Numbered from the stretch's first letter, positions 1-7,060 are shown. The stretch: 15,151 nt of DNA from an uncultured Selenomonadales bacterium (GCA_905200615.1 CAJKLB010000049.1:1-15151); one strand, 5' to 3'. The notes: generated by a model from the sequence alone, not told the origin. Made by a program: numbers and translations.

Positions 1-381
1 GATTGGAAGGAATATGACGATTTTTTCTATGAAAATTTAGAAATTACAAATCAATGCGGTTTTATCATAACCGGGGACGGAATCCCTATCGGTCATATAT
101 CCTGGGATCTCCGAAACTTACCGGATCATGTAAGAATAGGCCACAACTGCATACTAACAAAATATAAAGGAAACGGTTATGGACATATTTTATTGAAAGA
201 AGCGATAAAACGCATAAAAACATATAAAAATATTCATAAAATTATTGTAACTACCAATGAAGAATTGGTTTCAGCCCAACATAATTATGAAAGCGTGGGG
301 TTTCAATTAAAGGAAAAAAGAAAAAATACTGAATGCGCGTTTTTGGGCGATTACATAGATTATGAAATGATCCTTTCATAA
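1..381 (+). CDS. GNAT-family N-acetyltransferase (3' part, cut by window edge)
   Basis: The frame is open from base 1 to the TAA at 379-381, giving 126 visible codons; the start lies outside the window. The acetyl-CoA pyrophosphate-binding motif of the GNAT fold is visible as KYKGNGYG (visible residues 54-61, matching R/Q-x-x-G-x-G/A), followed by a helix (HILLKEAIKRI). Upstream, a strand pair runs through GFIITGDGIPIGHISWDL. Near the end, NYESVGF is the usual motif-B position where the acceptor-side tyrosine sits, and the chain closes with a YEMILS strand. Members transfer an acetyl group from acetyl-CoA to an amine on a small molecule or protein; the substrate cannot be told. An internal ATG at 193 would drop the first half of the fold and is not the true start. 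The gene converges on nrdR and ends before a shared hairpin terminator. Confidence 0.85.
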   Translation, partial: DWKEYDDFFYENLEITNQCGFIITGDGIPIGHISWDLRNLPDHVRIGHNCILTKYKGNGYGHILLKEAIKRIKTYKNIHKIIVTTNEELVSAQHNYESVGFQLKEKRKNTECAFLGDYIDYEMILS

Positions 382-403
382 GCAAACTTACTCTTTTGCC
401 TGA

Positions 404-450
404 AAAACGCCCAGATATCCCATTGGCTGTATCGGATTTCAGGGCGTTTT
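404..450. terminator. Bidirectional terminator between GNAT gene and nrdR
   Basis: The arms aaaacgccc (404-412) and gggcgtttt (442-450) are exactly complementary, 9 bp, around a 29-nt loop. The A-run and T-run flanks give a U-tract on either strand, which fits two convergent genes. The loop is long, so the strength is uncertain. Confidence 0.6.
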
Positions 451-511
451 ATCTCTATATTGAACGGCCGTTTTATGAATCAATAATACAACAGTCACCT
501 ACTCAAACAGA

Positions 512-982
512 CTACTGATTGTTCTGTTCATTCGCTTTGAGCAAGGTACTTAATTCTTTCATAAAGGAATCAATGTCCTTAAACTCACGATAAACCGAGG
601 CAAAACGCACATAAGCTACCTGATCTAATTGCATCAGCTTGTCCATGATCATTTCTCCGATTTCGGTGGTACTGATTTCATGTTCCAATGAACTGTGAAC
701 CTGACGATCGATTTCATTTACCACATGCTCAATTTGTTCCGCCGACACTTTGCACTTTTCACAGGCTTTTACGATGCCCAACCGCACTTTATCAATTTCA
801 AACAGCTGACGGCTTCCGTCTTTTTTTACGACCATAATCGGCGATGTCTCGATTTTTTCATACGTTGTAAAGCGCTTTCCGCATTCAGGGCATTCACGCC
901 TTCTGCGAATAACGCTTCCCTCCTCCGTCGGCCGTGAGTCCAGAACTCTGCTGTCAAGACATCCGCAATATATACATTTCAT
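512..982 (-). CDS. nrdR: Transcriptional repressor NrdR
   Basis: NrdR represses ribonucleotide reductase operons, and sometimes topoisomerase genes, by binding paired NrdR boxes; its ATP-cone senses the dATP/ATP balance. The 156-residue length is typical. An N-terminal zinc ribbon has C3, C6, C31 and C34 with the family signature DSRPTEEG followed by IRRRREC and KRFTTYE. The ATP-cone domain fills about residues 46-136 (start VVKKDGSRQLF; end VAYVRFASVYREF). The start codon is preceded by GGAGGG at 5 nt spacing, and its ATG overlaps the murI stop by 4 nt (ATGA, 979-982), so translation is probably coupled. No NrdR box was noticed here and no ribonucleotide reductase gene is in the window. It appears to be the last gene of the YbaK-oxidoreductase-murI-nrdR unit. 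Confidence 0.97.
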   Translation of the reverse strand: MKCIYCGCLDSRVLDSRPTEEGSVIRRRRECPECGKRFTTYEKIETSPIMVVKKDGSRQLFEIDKVRLGIVKACEKCKVSAEQIEHVVNEIDRQVHSSLEHEISTTEIGEMIMDKLMQLDQVAYVRFASVYREFKDIDSFMKELSTLLKANEQNNQ

Positions 983-1749
983 AATATCCCTCCGCTAAGC
1001 AAATGGTTATACAATTCCAGCGTACCGCTGTCTTTTTTTGAAGATTCTACTTTTACACTGCCTAAAGCGTTTTCCTCGCGCTTGATTTTCCTCTGTATCA
1101 AAAGTTCTCTCAAATGTGCCACCGTACCGTCAATTCCATCAAATATCGCAATATTCTCACCTAAAATCCGTTGAATTCGTTCTCTGACAAAGGCATAATG
1201 CGTACAGCCGAGGACAACGGCCGAAACGCCGCAATTTTCAAAATCAGAAAGCAGCTCTTTCAGATATTCCGCCAAATGGGATTGCCCGAAAGCTTCTTTT
1301 TCAATTTCCTCTGCCAGATTCGGGCAAGGCACCTTAAGAATTCGTTTTTCCGTATCCCATTTATGAATTAACGCGTTCACCCGTTCGGAGTCCAGTGTAA
1401 CGCAGGTAGCCATAAGCAGAACCGTTCCCTGTGTCTGTTCAAGAGCAGGTTTTACAGCCGGTTCCATGCTGATAACCGGAATAGACAGCTCGCCGCGCAA
1501 AGCTTCTACCGCAACACTTGTAGCCGTATTACAGGCAATAACCAATGCTTTAATATTCTGTTTCATCAGGTTGTTGACCGCCTGAAATGTTAAATCTAAA
1601 ACCTCTTCCCTTGTGCGGACGCCATACGGCGCATTAGCAGAATCGCCAAAATATATATAATTTTCCTCCGGCATTACCTCAACGGCATGCTTTAACACCG
1701 ATAATCCGCCGACGCCGGAATCAAAAAAACCGATAGGAGCATCTATCAT
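979..1749 (-). CDS. murI: Glutamate racemase
   Basis: MurI interconverts L- and D-glutamate without a cofactor and supplies D-Glu for peptidoglycan; it acts in the cytoplasm. The 256-residue length is normal. Family landmarks are GFFDSGVGGLSVL (D10 and S11), YFGDSANAPYG, the first catalytic cysteine C73 in ACNTATS, and the second, C182, in GCTHY with H184 next to it. These two cysteines act as the base/acid pair. The ribosome binding site is modest (AGGCGG about 8 nt upstream of ATG). The 43-nt gap to the upstream oxidoreductase shows no terminator or clear promoter, so it is probably transcribed with it. The stop overlaps the nrdR start. Gram-positive genomes often call this gene racE. Confidence 0.97.
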   Translation of the reverse strand: MIDAPIGFFDSGVGGLSVLKHAVEVMPEENYIYFGDSANAPYGVRTREEVLDLTFQAVNNLMKQNIKALVIACNTATSVAVEALRGELSIPVISMEPAVKPALEQTQGTVLLMATCVTLDSERVNALIHKWDTEKRILKVPCPNLAEEIEKEAFGQSHLAEYLKELLSDFENCGVSAVVLGCTHYAFVRERIQRILGENIAIFDGIDGTVAHLRELLIQRKIKREENALGSVKVESSKKDSGTLELYNHLLSGGIL

Positions 1750-1792
1750 AAATCAGCCGCCTAATTTTCATTCTTTCAAATAAAATAAAAAT

Positions 1793-3559
1793 TTAATATA
1801 AATCAAAAGAGAATAAATGTACCGTCGCGTCGTTCCCCCAAAGTTTTTGAGGAATAAGCGCAATGGAAGATACGGGCGCGTCTATCACAATTTCATTCAT
1901 TCGCTTGATATTGTTTTTTATTGAAACGGTTTTTTTCGTTCCGTCAGCCAATTGAATTACCACATCATATTCTTTTACCAAAGAAAGAGGAACATGCATT
2001 TTAGGTGAGTCCAGCTTAATATTGGCCCGCATGCTATGATATGTTTCAGCGTCATCTCCCGGCAGTGTTGACCGATTAAGATCACTATCAAAAACAATAT
2101 GCGCGCACTCCACATAACAAGGCGTTTCAAAGGTATAGGTCAACGCGCTGCCAAGCTGTGTGAATACGCCGTTTTCTTTTTTCTCGTACACGGCATTATT
2201 TCTGTCTATTCCGTTACGCAAATTTTCCGCGTTTTCACAACCGGAAAGTTTTCCCTTATAGGTAGCTTCTCCCGGCTTACGCACAAGGTAAGGAATAAAA
2301 CAATCGGCGCGCATAAGCCGCTGCTGAAGTTCTTCAATATAAAAATCATAAACTCCTTGGGGCGTTGTATTATATTCTATCGCTATCGCCGCCGCTTCTC
2401 CCACTGCCTGGCCAAGAATAGCGCAGGTCATCATCACACGGGATGAACTCATTGCCGCGTGCGTCATACTGATATTTCTGCCGGCAAAAAACAGATTGGA
2501 TATATTGGATGAATATAATACGCGATACGGTATACCGTATATTTTATCCATTTTTCCCCAAACATTCGGCGCTCCCAAATGATAAAATCCCCGCGGATCG
2601 TGATCATCCAGCGGCCAGCCGCCATAGGCAATTACATCGTCAAAATGTCCGCCCTCAAGAACATCGCGCTGATTCATGATATAAGGTCCTACCATACGCC
2701 TTGATTCCCGTTTTCCGGGGAGAAAACCGATAAAATCAATCTGCCATTTCTCTGCTCCTTCAAACTTTCCGCTGTTTTTAAAGTAATCCCAATATCCAAA
2801 AGCAAGCGCGATCAGTTCATCCCTGACCTCTTCGGTATCCGCTATGGAATCCTTATTTCCTCCAAGTTCCAAATACCAGAAGTTTTCACTGGTGCTTTCC
2901 ATATTCGGCATACGCCGGGCGATATCCTCATCCGTAAGCTTTTTTGCCCATTCGGGCGCAATAAATTCAATATCATGATCGGTCTTTCTTGCTTGGATAA
3001 GACAGCTCATACCCATGGTCTGTTTATCCGCTTTTTGTACCGAAGTCTTTTCGTCAAATTCCTCACAGGCCTCACGCCCTACACGATATTCGGCATGGGT
3101 CAGCGGCGCAAGAATACTGTCCCCGGAACAATCAGAAAAATATTTTGCACGCACATGCTGCCAAGTTTGCGTTGTCATCTGCCAGCCGATAACAGCCTTA
3201 ATCCGGTCTCCTTCCATTTCCACATCACAAGCCGATGTATTCAGTAAAAGAGTAATATTCTTTTCTTTTTTTACCGCGCCATATAAAATACTATCCCACA
3301 CAGAATATATTTTATACGGATTCCTATAAAGCGATTCCAGATTTATTTCCTCAACAATTCCCGTCTCTCTGTTATTATCGCCTAACGCGCCGCATATCCA
3401 CATACGAATCTCGCTGGAAGCATTCCCCCCCAGTACGGGACGTTCCTGCATCAAAACAACTGATTTTCCCGCCCTGGCGGCGGCAATGGCCGCGCACATA
3501 CCGGCCAAGCCTCCCCCGACGACACAAAAGTCCACATCATATGTTATTGTTTTCAGCAT
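1793..3559 (-). CDS. FAD-dependent oxidoreductase (FAD_oxidored-type) with C-terminal beta-sandwich
   Basis: This is a cytoplasmic flavoprotein of the FAD_oxidored family (PF12831-like), often found in carbohydrate-use loci; the substrate is unknown. With the start used here it has 588 residues. The Rossmann motif is VVGGGLAG (G15, G17, G20), E39 ends the second strand, and the family block GGNASSEIRMW follows at 44-54. GKRESRRMVG (from about 282) and LFFAGRN with SSRVMMTCAILGQAVG (356-387) form the rest of the FAD site. Residues from about 435 to the end look like a beta-sandwich resembling F5/8C galactose-binding folds (KRMNEIVIDAP and a late WG). An in-frame ATG at 3589 exists, but it would overlap the YbaK gene by 29 nt and has a poor ribosome binding site. 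The ATG at 3559 lies one base after the YbaK stop, is preceded by AAAGGAAAGGA, and gives the usual N-terminus. Confidence 0.88.
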   Translation of the reverse strand: MLKTITYDVDFCVVGGGLAGMCAAIAAARAGKSVVLMQERPVLGGNASSEIRMWICGALGDNNRETGIVEEINLESLYRNPYKIYSVWDSILYGAVKKEKNITLLLNTSACDVEMEGDRIKAVIGWQMTTQTWQHVRAKYFSDCSGDSILAPLTHAEYRVGREACEEFDEKTSVQKADKQTMGMSCLIQARKTDHDIEFIAPEWAKKLTDEDIARRMPNMESTSENFWYLELGGNKDSIADTEEVRDELIALAFGYWDYFKNSGKFEGAEKWQIDFIGFLPGKRESRRMVGPYIMNQRDVLEGGHFDDVIAYGGWPLDDHDPRGFYHLGAPNVWGKMDKIYGIPYRVLYSSNISNLFFAGRNISMTHAAMSSSRVMMTCAILGQAVGEAAAIAIEYNTTPQGVYDFYIEELQQRLMRADCFIPYLVRKPGEATYKGKLSGCENAENLRNGIDRNNAVYEKKENGVFTQLGSALTYTFETPCYVECAHIVFDSDLNRSTLPGDDAETYHSMRANIKLDSPKMHVPLSLVKEYDVVIQLADGTKKTVSIKNNIKRMNEIVIDAPVSSIALIPQKLWGNDATVHLFSFDLY

Positions 3560-3560
3560 A

Positions 3561-4037
3561 TTATTCCGCATCCTTTCCTTTGCAGACATTCACCCAGCCT
3601 GCACACTCCGAAACCCGCTCCAATTCCTGAGGCGTAAATTTTCCGCAATTATTCGGCGCGCCGCACGCGGGATAGACATAAGAGAAGCGCTTCAACGATT
3701 CATCCAGATAGACCGTTGCTTTCTCTCCCACCGCAAAGGGACAAACGCCGCCTACCGGATGCCCGGTAAGCTCCGGAACGTCCTCCGCCTGAAGCATTTT
3801 GGCTTTTATCGAAAAAGTTTCTTTAAATTTTTTGTTATCGATCTTGGTATCTCCTGCAGCAACAATTAAAATACATCCGTCATCCGAATAAAGTGAAATG
3901 GTTTTAGCAATTTCTCCCGGCGTGCATCCGATAGCCGCGGCCGCAAGGTCAACCGTCGCGCTGGATATAGAAAATTCCATCAGGCGATCGAGCATTCCAT
4001 ACTTCATCAAGTGAACTTTTACCGCGTTTACTGACAT
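3561..4037 (-). CDS. YbaK/EbsC-family aminoacyl-tRNA deacylase
   Basis: The 158 residues match the YbaK/ProX-like trans-editing fold that hydrolyses mischarged tRNA, classically Cys-tRNA(Pro). Landmarks are a conserved lysine K45 in GEIAKTISL, VAAGDTKID (59-67), the signature GHPVGGVCPFA (92-102) lining the active site, and VYLDESL. The next stretch, YPACGAPN (122-129), is typical of the wider family. It has a cysteine at position 99, where many homologues have serine in the GGxSP motif; this may alter or tune specificity. Whether it edits Cys-tRNA(Pro) or another mischarged tRNA cannot be told. It is first in the minus-strand unit, with a good promoter at 4069-4097 and AGGGGA upstream of the ATG. 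The oxidoreductase gene begins one base after its TAA. Confidence 0.9.
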   Translation of the reverse strand: MSVNAVKVHLMKYGMLDRLMEFSISSATVDLAAAAIGCTPGEIAKTISLYSDDGCILIVAAGDTKIDNKKFKETFSIKAKMLQAEDVPELTGHPVGGVCPFAVGEKATVYLDESLKRFSYVYPACGAPNNCGKFTPQELERVSECAGWVNVCKGKDAE

Positions 4038-4068
4038 TCCTAATCCCCTTATCTATACAATTTTATTA

Positions 4069-4097
4069 ATTATACCATAGATAAAATGCAATGTCCA
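4069..4097 (-). promoter_or_regulatory. SigA-type promoter for the YbaK-oxidoreductase-murI-nrdR unit
   Basis: On the minus strand, TGGACA (4097-4092) and TATAAT (4074-4069) are separated by 17 nt. The -35 is one base from consensus and the -10 is perfect. The predicted start of transcription is about 25 nt upstream of the YbaK ATG. Confidence 0.75.
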
Positions 4098-4117
4098 CAA
4101 ATTTAACAAAATTATTG

Positions 4118-4146
4118 TTGCATGGGAAAATATAATTTGCTATAAT
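4118..4146 (+). promoter_or_regulatory. SigA-type promoter for the rhamnosidase-like gene
   Basis: TTGCAT (4118-4123), a 17-nt spacer and a perfect TATAAT (4141-4146). The two divergent promoters are only about 20 bp apart (-35 to -35), so one regulator could affect both. No clear catabolite-repression (cre) site was recognised. Confidence 0.7.
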
Positions 4147-4184
4147 CATTTTAATATCATTAAGAAACGAAAAGGAGTTCTCTT

Positions 4185-6665
4185 ATGAATAAAGCTCAAT
4201 TTCAACACTATGTAATGGCTCCTCAAAGCAGAGAATGCTATCCACAAGCGGTAAAAGATATCTACGGAAATGTAACCGATGCAGAAAATCTTTTATCCGG
4301 AGGCGCAGAAACCGTTGTGCTGCGCTATGACAGTGAGACCGCCCCAAAAATCATTTTGGATTTAGGCGAAGCCTCTACCGGAGGCTATCCCGTCTTCAAA
4401 GTAAAATCTTTCGGTGGAAATCCTGTGCTGCGCCTAGCCTATTCAGATTGGTATGATTACATTGTCGATAAAGATTTCGGTGAAATCGGTGATTTTCGCC
4501 GCGGATGCTGTAAATATCTGGGTGTGGAACTTCCTGTTTTGCCGGGAGATCCCAATCGTTTTAATCTCTTCACCATTACCCATAACGGCCTGTATATTTC
4601 CCCTCTGATTCAAGGACAACAGCGTTGGCTGATGCTCAAACTCGATACGCCTGATTCCTTTGTGGAACTGGAATTTGTATATATTCATTATACTGCAAAT
4701 ATGTCGCCTTATGACGGTTTTTTTGAATGTTCCGATCAAGATCTTACCAAATTGTGGTATGCATCAGCATGGACATGTCAGATTGCTACTTTGGAAAACT
4801 CTCAGTCCTGGGATACTCTTTGCGGCAGACTGCTGCTGCGTGCGCTTACCAAGGGAAATGACGCGGGAGTTTACAAAGCAGGTATCAATCTTACGGACTA
4901 CAAAATGTCCTTTGAAGGAGCTATCGCTTACAACCCCCACATGGGCTCCGGTATCGGACTTCTGCTTCGTGCCGGCGACATCACCGGCGGCTACGCGGTA
5001 TTTTTCAATTTAGACGGTACCGTACAGGCTTATAAGAGAAAAAACAATGTATACAAGTTATTAAAAGAAGCAGCCGTTGATTTTCAAGTAGTCGACAACC
5101 GATTCTATGCCATTGAAGCGATTGCTCAGGGAAAGGAATTTACCATAAAAATTGACGGTAAAATCGCACTGACCTTTTCAGACGACGAATATTCCCGCGG
5201 TACTTTCGGATTCTGTCAAACTACAGAAAAATGGGCTTTGGCTAAAAATCTCACTGTTTCAGATCTCAACGGCACCGTTCTTTGGCAGGACGATTTCCGT
5301 CATGGTCTGGATGCCTATGACTTTACCCGTTCGGCTCCCTTTGTATCCGACGGTGCAAAGCGTGACCGTCTTCCCTGGATCGGTGATCTTGATTGGGCAG
5401 GCAGAAATATTTATTACGCTTTTAAAGATTATATTGCCATGCCCGAATCTCTACGGATGTTTGCTTTTAATCAAACACCGGAAGGCTTTATTTGGGGAAC
5501 CTGCTACCCGGAAAACACAAAGAAGCCCGATATCGGTGAATACGGATATTATGAATCCGATATCTTTTCAGCATGGATCATTCCCACTCTTGCCGACTAT
5601 CTGTTGTTTACCGGCAATACATCGTTTGCCGAAGAGATTTATCCTAACATCAAAGCCGATGCCGATTATCTCTGGCGTTTTGTAGAAGCCGACGGTCTGT
5701 TTAACCAGCGTTATGCCACCAGCAAAGGCCTGTGGGATCATGTTCTCAATGATATCGGGAAGTTCGCCTATAACAACCTGATTGTCTCCGATGCGTTCAG
5801 CGAAGCCGCATTTATTGCAGAAAAATTAGGAAAGCAAGAGGATGCCGCGGAATTCACTCGCCGCAAAGAGCGTATGCATAAAGCTATTCGAAAAGCTTTC
5901 TGGGATGAGGAAAAAGGCTGGTTAACCAAGAGTACTGTCGATCGAGACATGTGTGAAATGGCCAACTCTCTTGCCCTTTCCATTGCTTTCTTTGAAGATA
6001 AAAAAGACGCAAAAAGAGCTCTTGACGCATTGTTAGCCCGTACGCCGGGACACGGCAAGATTACCGCGCTGATGATCCGCGGAGCATATATGTATGATTT
6101 TGACCGGGAAGCAATCGGCACATTAATTCAACCAGGCTATCAATATGTAAAAGACCAGGGAGATTTTATTGTCTATGATGCTCTGGAAAATCCCAATTTT
6201 GATTTTTCTTCTCATCAGATGCATCCGGCCAACTGGATCAAAGCGTTAAAAGATTGGCGCGGTCCGCATACCACTTGGGAGTGCATGACTTACCCGCCGC
6301 AGAAGCACAGTTACGGCGGAGCCTGGGGCGATCGTTCTCATCCGGATACCGCGGTGGCACATATCCTTTCCGGCTATGTTTTAGGCGTTTTGCCTGATGA
6401 AATCGGCTTCCGGTCCTTTACTGTAAAGCCCCATACCAGCGGACTTTCCTGTGCCAGAGGAATCGTTCCTACCGCATACGGTGATATTGAACTGGAATGG
6501 CAAAAAGAAAATGAGTTTCTTACCCTCAATTTAACCTTTACGGGCAGCAATACGCTGACCGATATACGGCTGAATAAGAAGGATGCCCATGAATTTGTGG
6601 TGACCTGCAACAAAAAACGACTTTTTGCCTGCGGGGAGACGGACGGATACATTATTTTTAAATAA
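4185..6665 (+). CDS. GH78-type alpha-L-rhamnosidase-like protein with inserted LamG/DUF1080-like domain
   Basis: An 826-residue protein with no signal peptide, so probably a cytoplasmic glycosidase acting on imported rhamnosides or related oligosaccharides. Residues 1-200 are beta-sandwich regions usual for GH78 (FDGFFECSDQDLTKLWYAS-like junction near 176-195). Residues about 200-370 are an extra all-beta module (GSGIGLLLRAGDITGGYAVFF; IKIDGKIAL; RGTFGFC) resembling concanavalin/LamG or DUF1080 folds. From about 385 the (alpha/alpha)6 catalytic domain starts with DGAKRDRLPWIGD (389-401), the GH78-like acid/binding motif. E699 in HTTWE is the likely general base, and SHPDTAVAHILSGYVLG precedes the C-terminal sandwich. 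Asp394 stands where characterised GH78 enzymes have Glu. AAGGAG lies 7 nt upstream of the ATG. The fold is sure; the exact substrate, including rhamnose itself, is inference. Confidence 0.82.
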   Translation: MNKAQFQHYVMAPQSRECYPQAVKDIYGNVTDAENLLSGGAETVVLRYDSETAPKIILDLGEASTGGYPVFKVKSFGGNPVLRLAYSDWYDYIVDKDFGEIGDFRRGCCKYLGVELPVLPGDPNRFNLFTITHNGLYISPLIQGQQRWLMLKLDTPDSFVELEFVYIHYTANMSPYDGFFECSDQDLTKLWYASAWTCQIATLENSQSWDTLCGRLLLRALTKGNDAGVYKAGINLTDYKMSFEGAIAYNPHMGSGIGLLLRAGDITGGYAVFFNLDGTVQAYKRKNNVYKLLKEAAVDFQVVDNRFYAIEAIAQGKEFTIKIDGKIALTFSDDEYSRGTFGFCQTTEKWALAKNLTVSDLNGTVLWQDDFRHGLDAYDFTRSAPFVSDGAKRDRLPWIGDLDWAGRNIYYAFKDYIAMPESLRMFAFNQTPEGFIWGTCYPENTKKPDIGEYGYYESDIFSAWIIPTLADYLLFTGNTSFAEEIYPNIKADADYLWRFVEADGLFNQRYATSKGLWDHVLNDIGKFAYNNLIVSDAFSEAAFIAEKLGKQEDAAEFTRRKERMHKAIRKAFWDEEKGWLTKSTVDRDMCEMANSLALSIAFFEDKKDAKRALDALLARTPGHGKITALMIRGAYMYDFDREAIGTLIQPGYQYVKDQGDFIVYDALENPNFDFSSHQMHPANWIKALKDWRGPHTTWECMTYPPQKHSYGGAWGDRSHPDTAVAHILSGYVLGVLPDEIGFRSFTVKPHTSGLSCARGIVPTAYGDIELEWQKENEFLTLNLTFTGSNTLTDIRLNKKDAHEFVVTCNKKRLFACGETDGYIIFK

Positions 6666-6679
6666 ATGTCAAATTGGTA

Positions 6680-6708
6680 TTGTACTTTTCAGGAAACTAT
6701 GATACAAT
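6680..6708 (+). promoter_or_regulatory. SigA-type promoter for the HPr-like gene
   Basis: TTGTAC (6680-6685), a 17-nt spacer and TACAAT (6703-6708), beginning just 15 nt after the rhamnosidase stop. The two hexamers lie inside a 7-bp inverted repeat, TATTGTA (6678-6684) and TACAATA (6703-6709). No terminator for the upstream gene is visible in the gap. Confidence 0.65.
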
Positions 6709-6733
6709 AGGAACGAAGAAGCAGGACCTTCGC

Positions 6734-6775
6734 ATGGAGTATAAATATAATTTTAAACAAAGAGGTGTTTTATAA
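6734..6775 (+). CDS. Possible 13-residue leader peptide upstream of the HPr-like gene
   Basis: ATG at 6734 opens a 13-codon frame (MEYKYNFKQRGVL) whose TAA (6773-6775) touches the HPr-like ATG at 6776. GCAGGA lies 7 nt upstream of its ATG, inside the loop of a small 5-bp hairpin (cgaag 6714-6718, cttcg 6728-6732). The ribosome binding site of the HPr-like gene lies within this frame. The exact abutment suggests translational coupling, but so short a frame could arise by chance. Confidence 0.3.
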   Translation: MEYKYNFKQRGVL

Positions 6776-7012
6776 ATGTGCAAAGTAACCGTATCCTTAA
6801 GCGAATCTCAACAGATCAAGAATTTCGTAAATATCGTAAATAAATATGCCTTTGATATGGATCTTCGTTCCGGCAGATACGTAGTAGACGCAAAAAGTAT
6901 TCTCGGTATTTTCAGTCTTGATCTTTCCAAGCCGGTAGAGCTTGAAATTTTTTCCGAAGATAAAGAAGCCATTGATAAATTCATGGAAGATATTAAACCT
7001 TATTTGGTTTGA
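6776..7012 (+). CDS. HPr-like regulatory protein lacking the phosphoryl-accepting histidine
   Basis: The 78 residues have the HPr fold pattern of PTS phosphocarriers. The segment DAKSILGIFSL (38-48) matches the HPr segment that contains the regulatory serine, so S41 is the equivalent of Ser46, which HPr kinase modifies. No histidine occurs anywhere in the protein, so the PTS phosphotransfer site (His15 in HPr) is missing. Like Crh of Bacillus, it could only act in regulation, for example as a CcpA co-effector or by binding metabolic enzymes. Such His-less HPr-like proteins are common in Clostridia. AGAGGTG is 8 nt upstream of the ATG. A carbohydrate-enzyme gene lies just upstream, but it is separated by this gene's own promoter. 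Confidence 0.85.
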   Translation: MCKVTVSLSESQQIKNFVNIVNKYAFDMDLRSGRYVVDAKSILGIFSLDLSKPVELEIFSEDKEAIDKFMEDIKPYLV

Positions 7013-7033
7013 CCTTTACCATCACGCAAGCCT

Positions 7034-7060
7034 TATCGAAAAAGACAAAACGTTTCGATA
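7034..7060 (+). repeat. Inverted repeat in the leader of the DUF4364 gene
   Basis: TATCGAAA (7034-7041) and TTTCGATA (7053-7060) are perfectly complementary over 8 bp around an 11-nt loop. No U-tract follows, so it is not a terminator. It could be an RNA stem of the leader or a protein-binding dyad. Confidence 0.6.

Noticed and set aside
399..443. Alternative pairing CCTGAAA / TTTCAGG overlapping the 404-450 terminator
   Set aside because: It could compete with the main stem, but it is shorter, the loop is long, and no leader or regulated gene follows; taken as chance.
463..472. Palindrome AACGGCCGTT downstream of nrdR
   Set aside because: Ten-bp palindrome with no loop and no repeat elsewhere in the window; too short to call an operator.
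3560..3589. Ten-residue longer oxidoreductase starting at the ATG at 3589
   Set aside because: It would overlap the YbaK gene by 29 nt, has a poor ribosome binding site, and adds residues ahead of the usual N-terminus; the ATG at 3559 directly follows the upstream stop.
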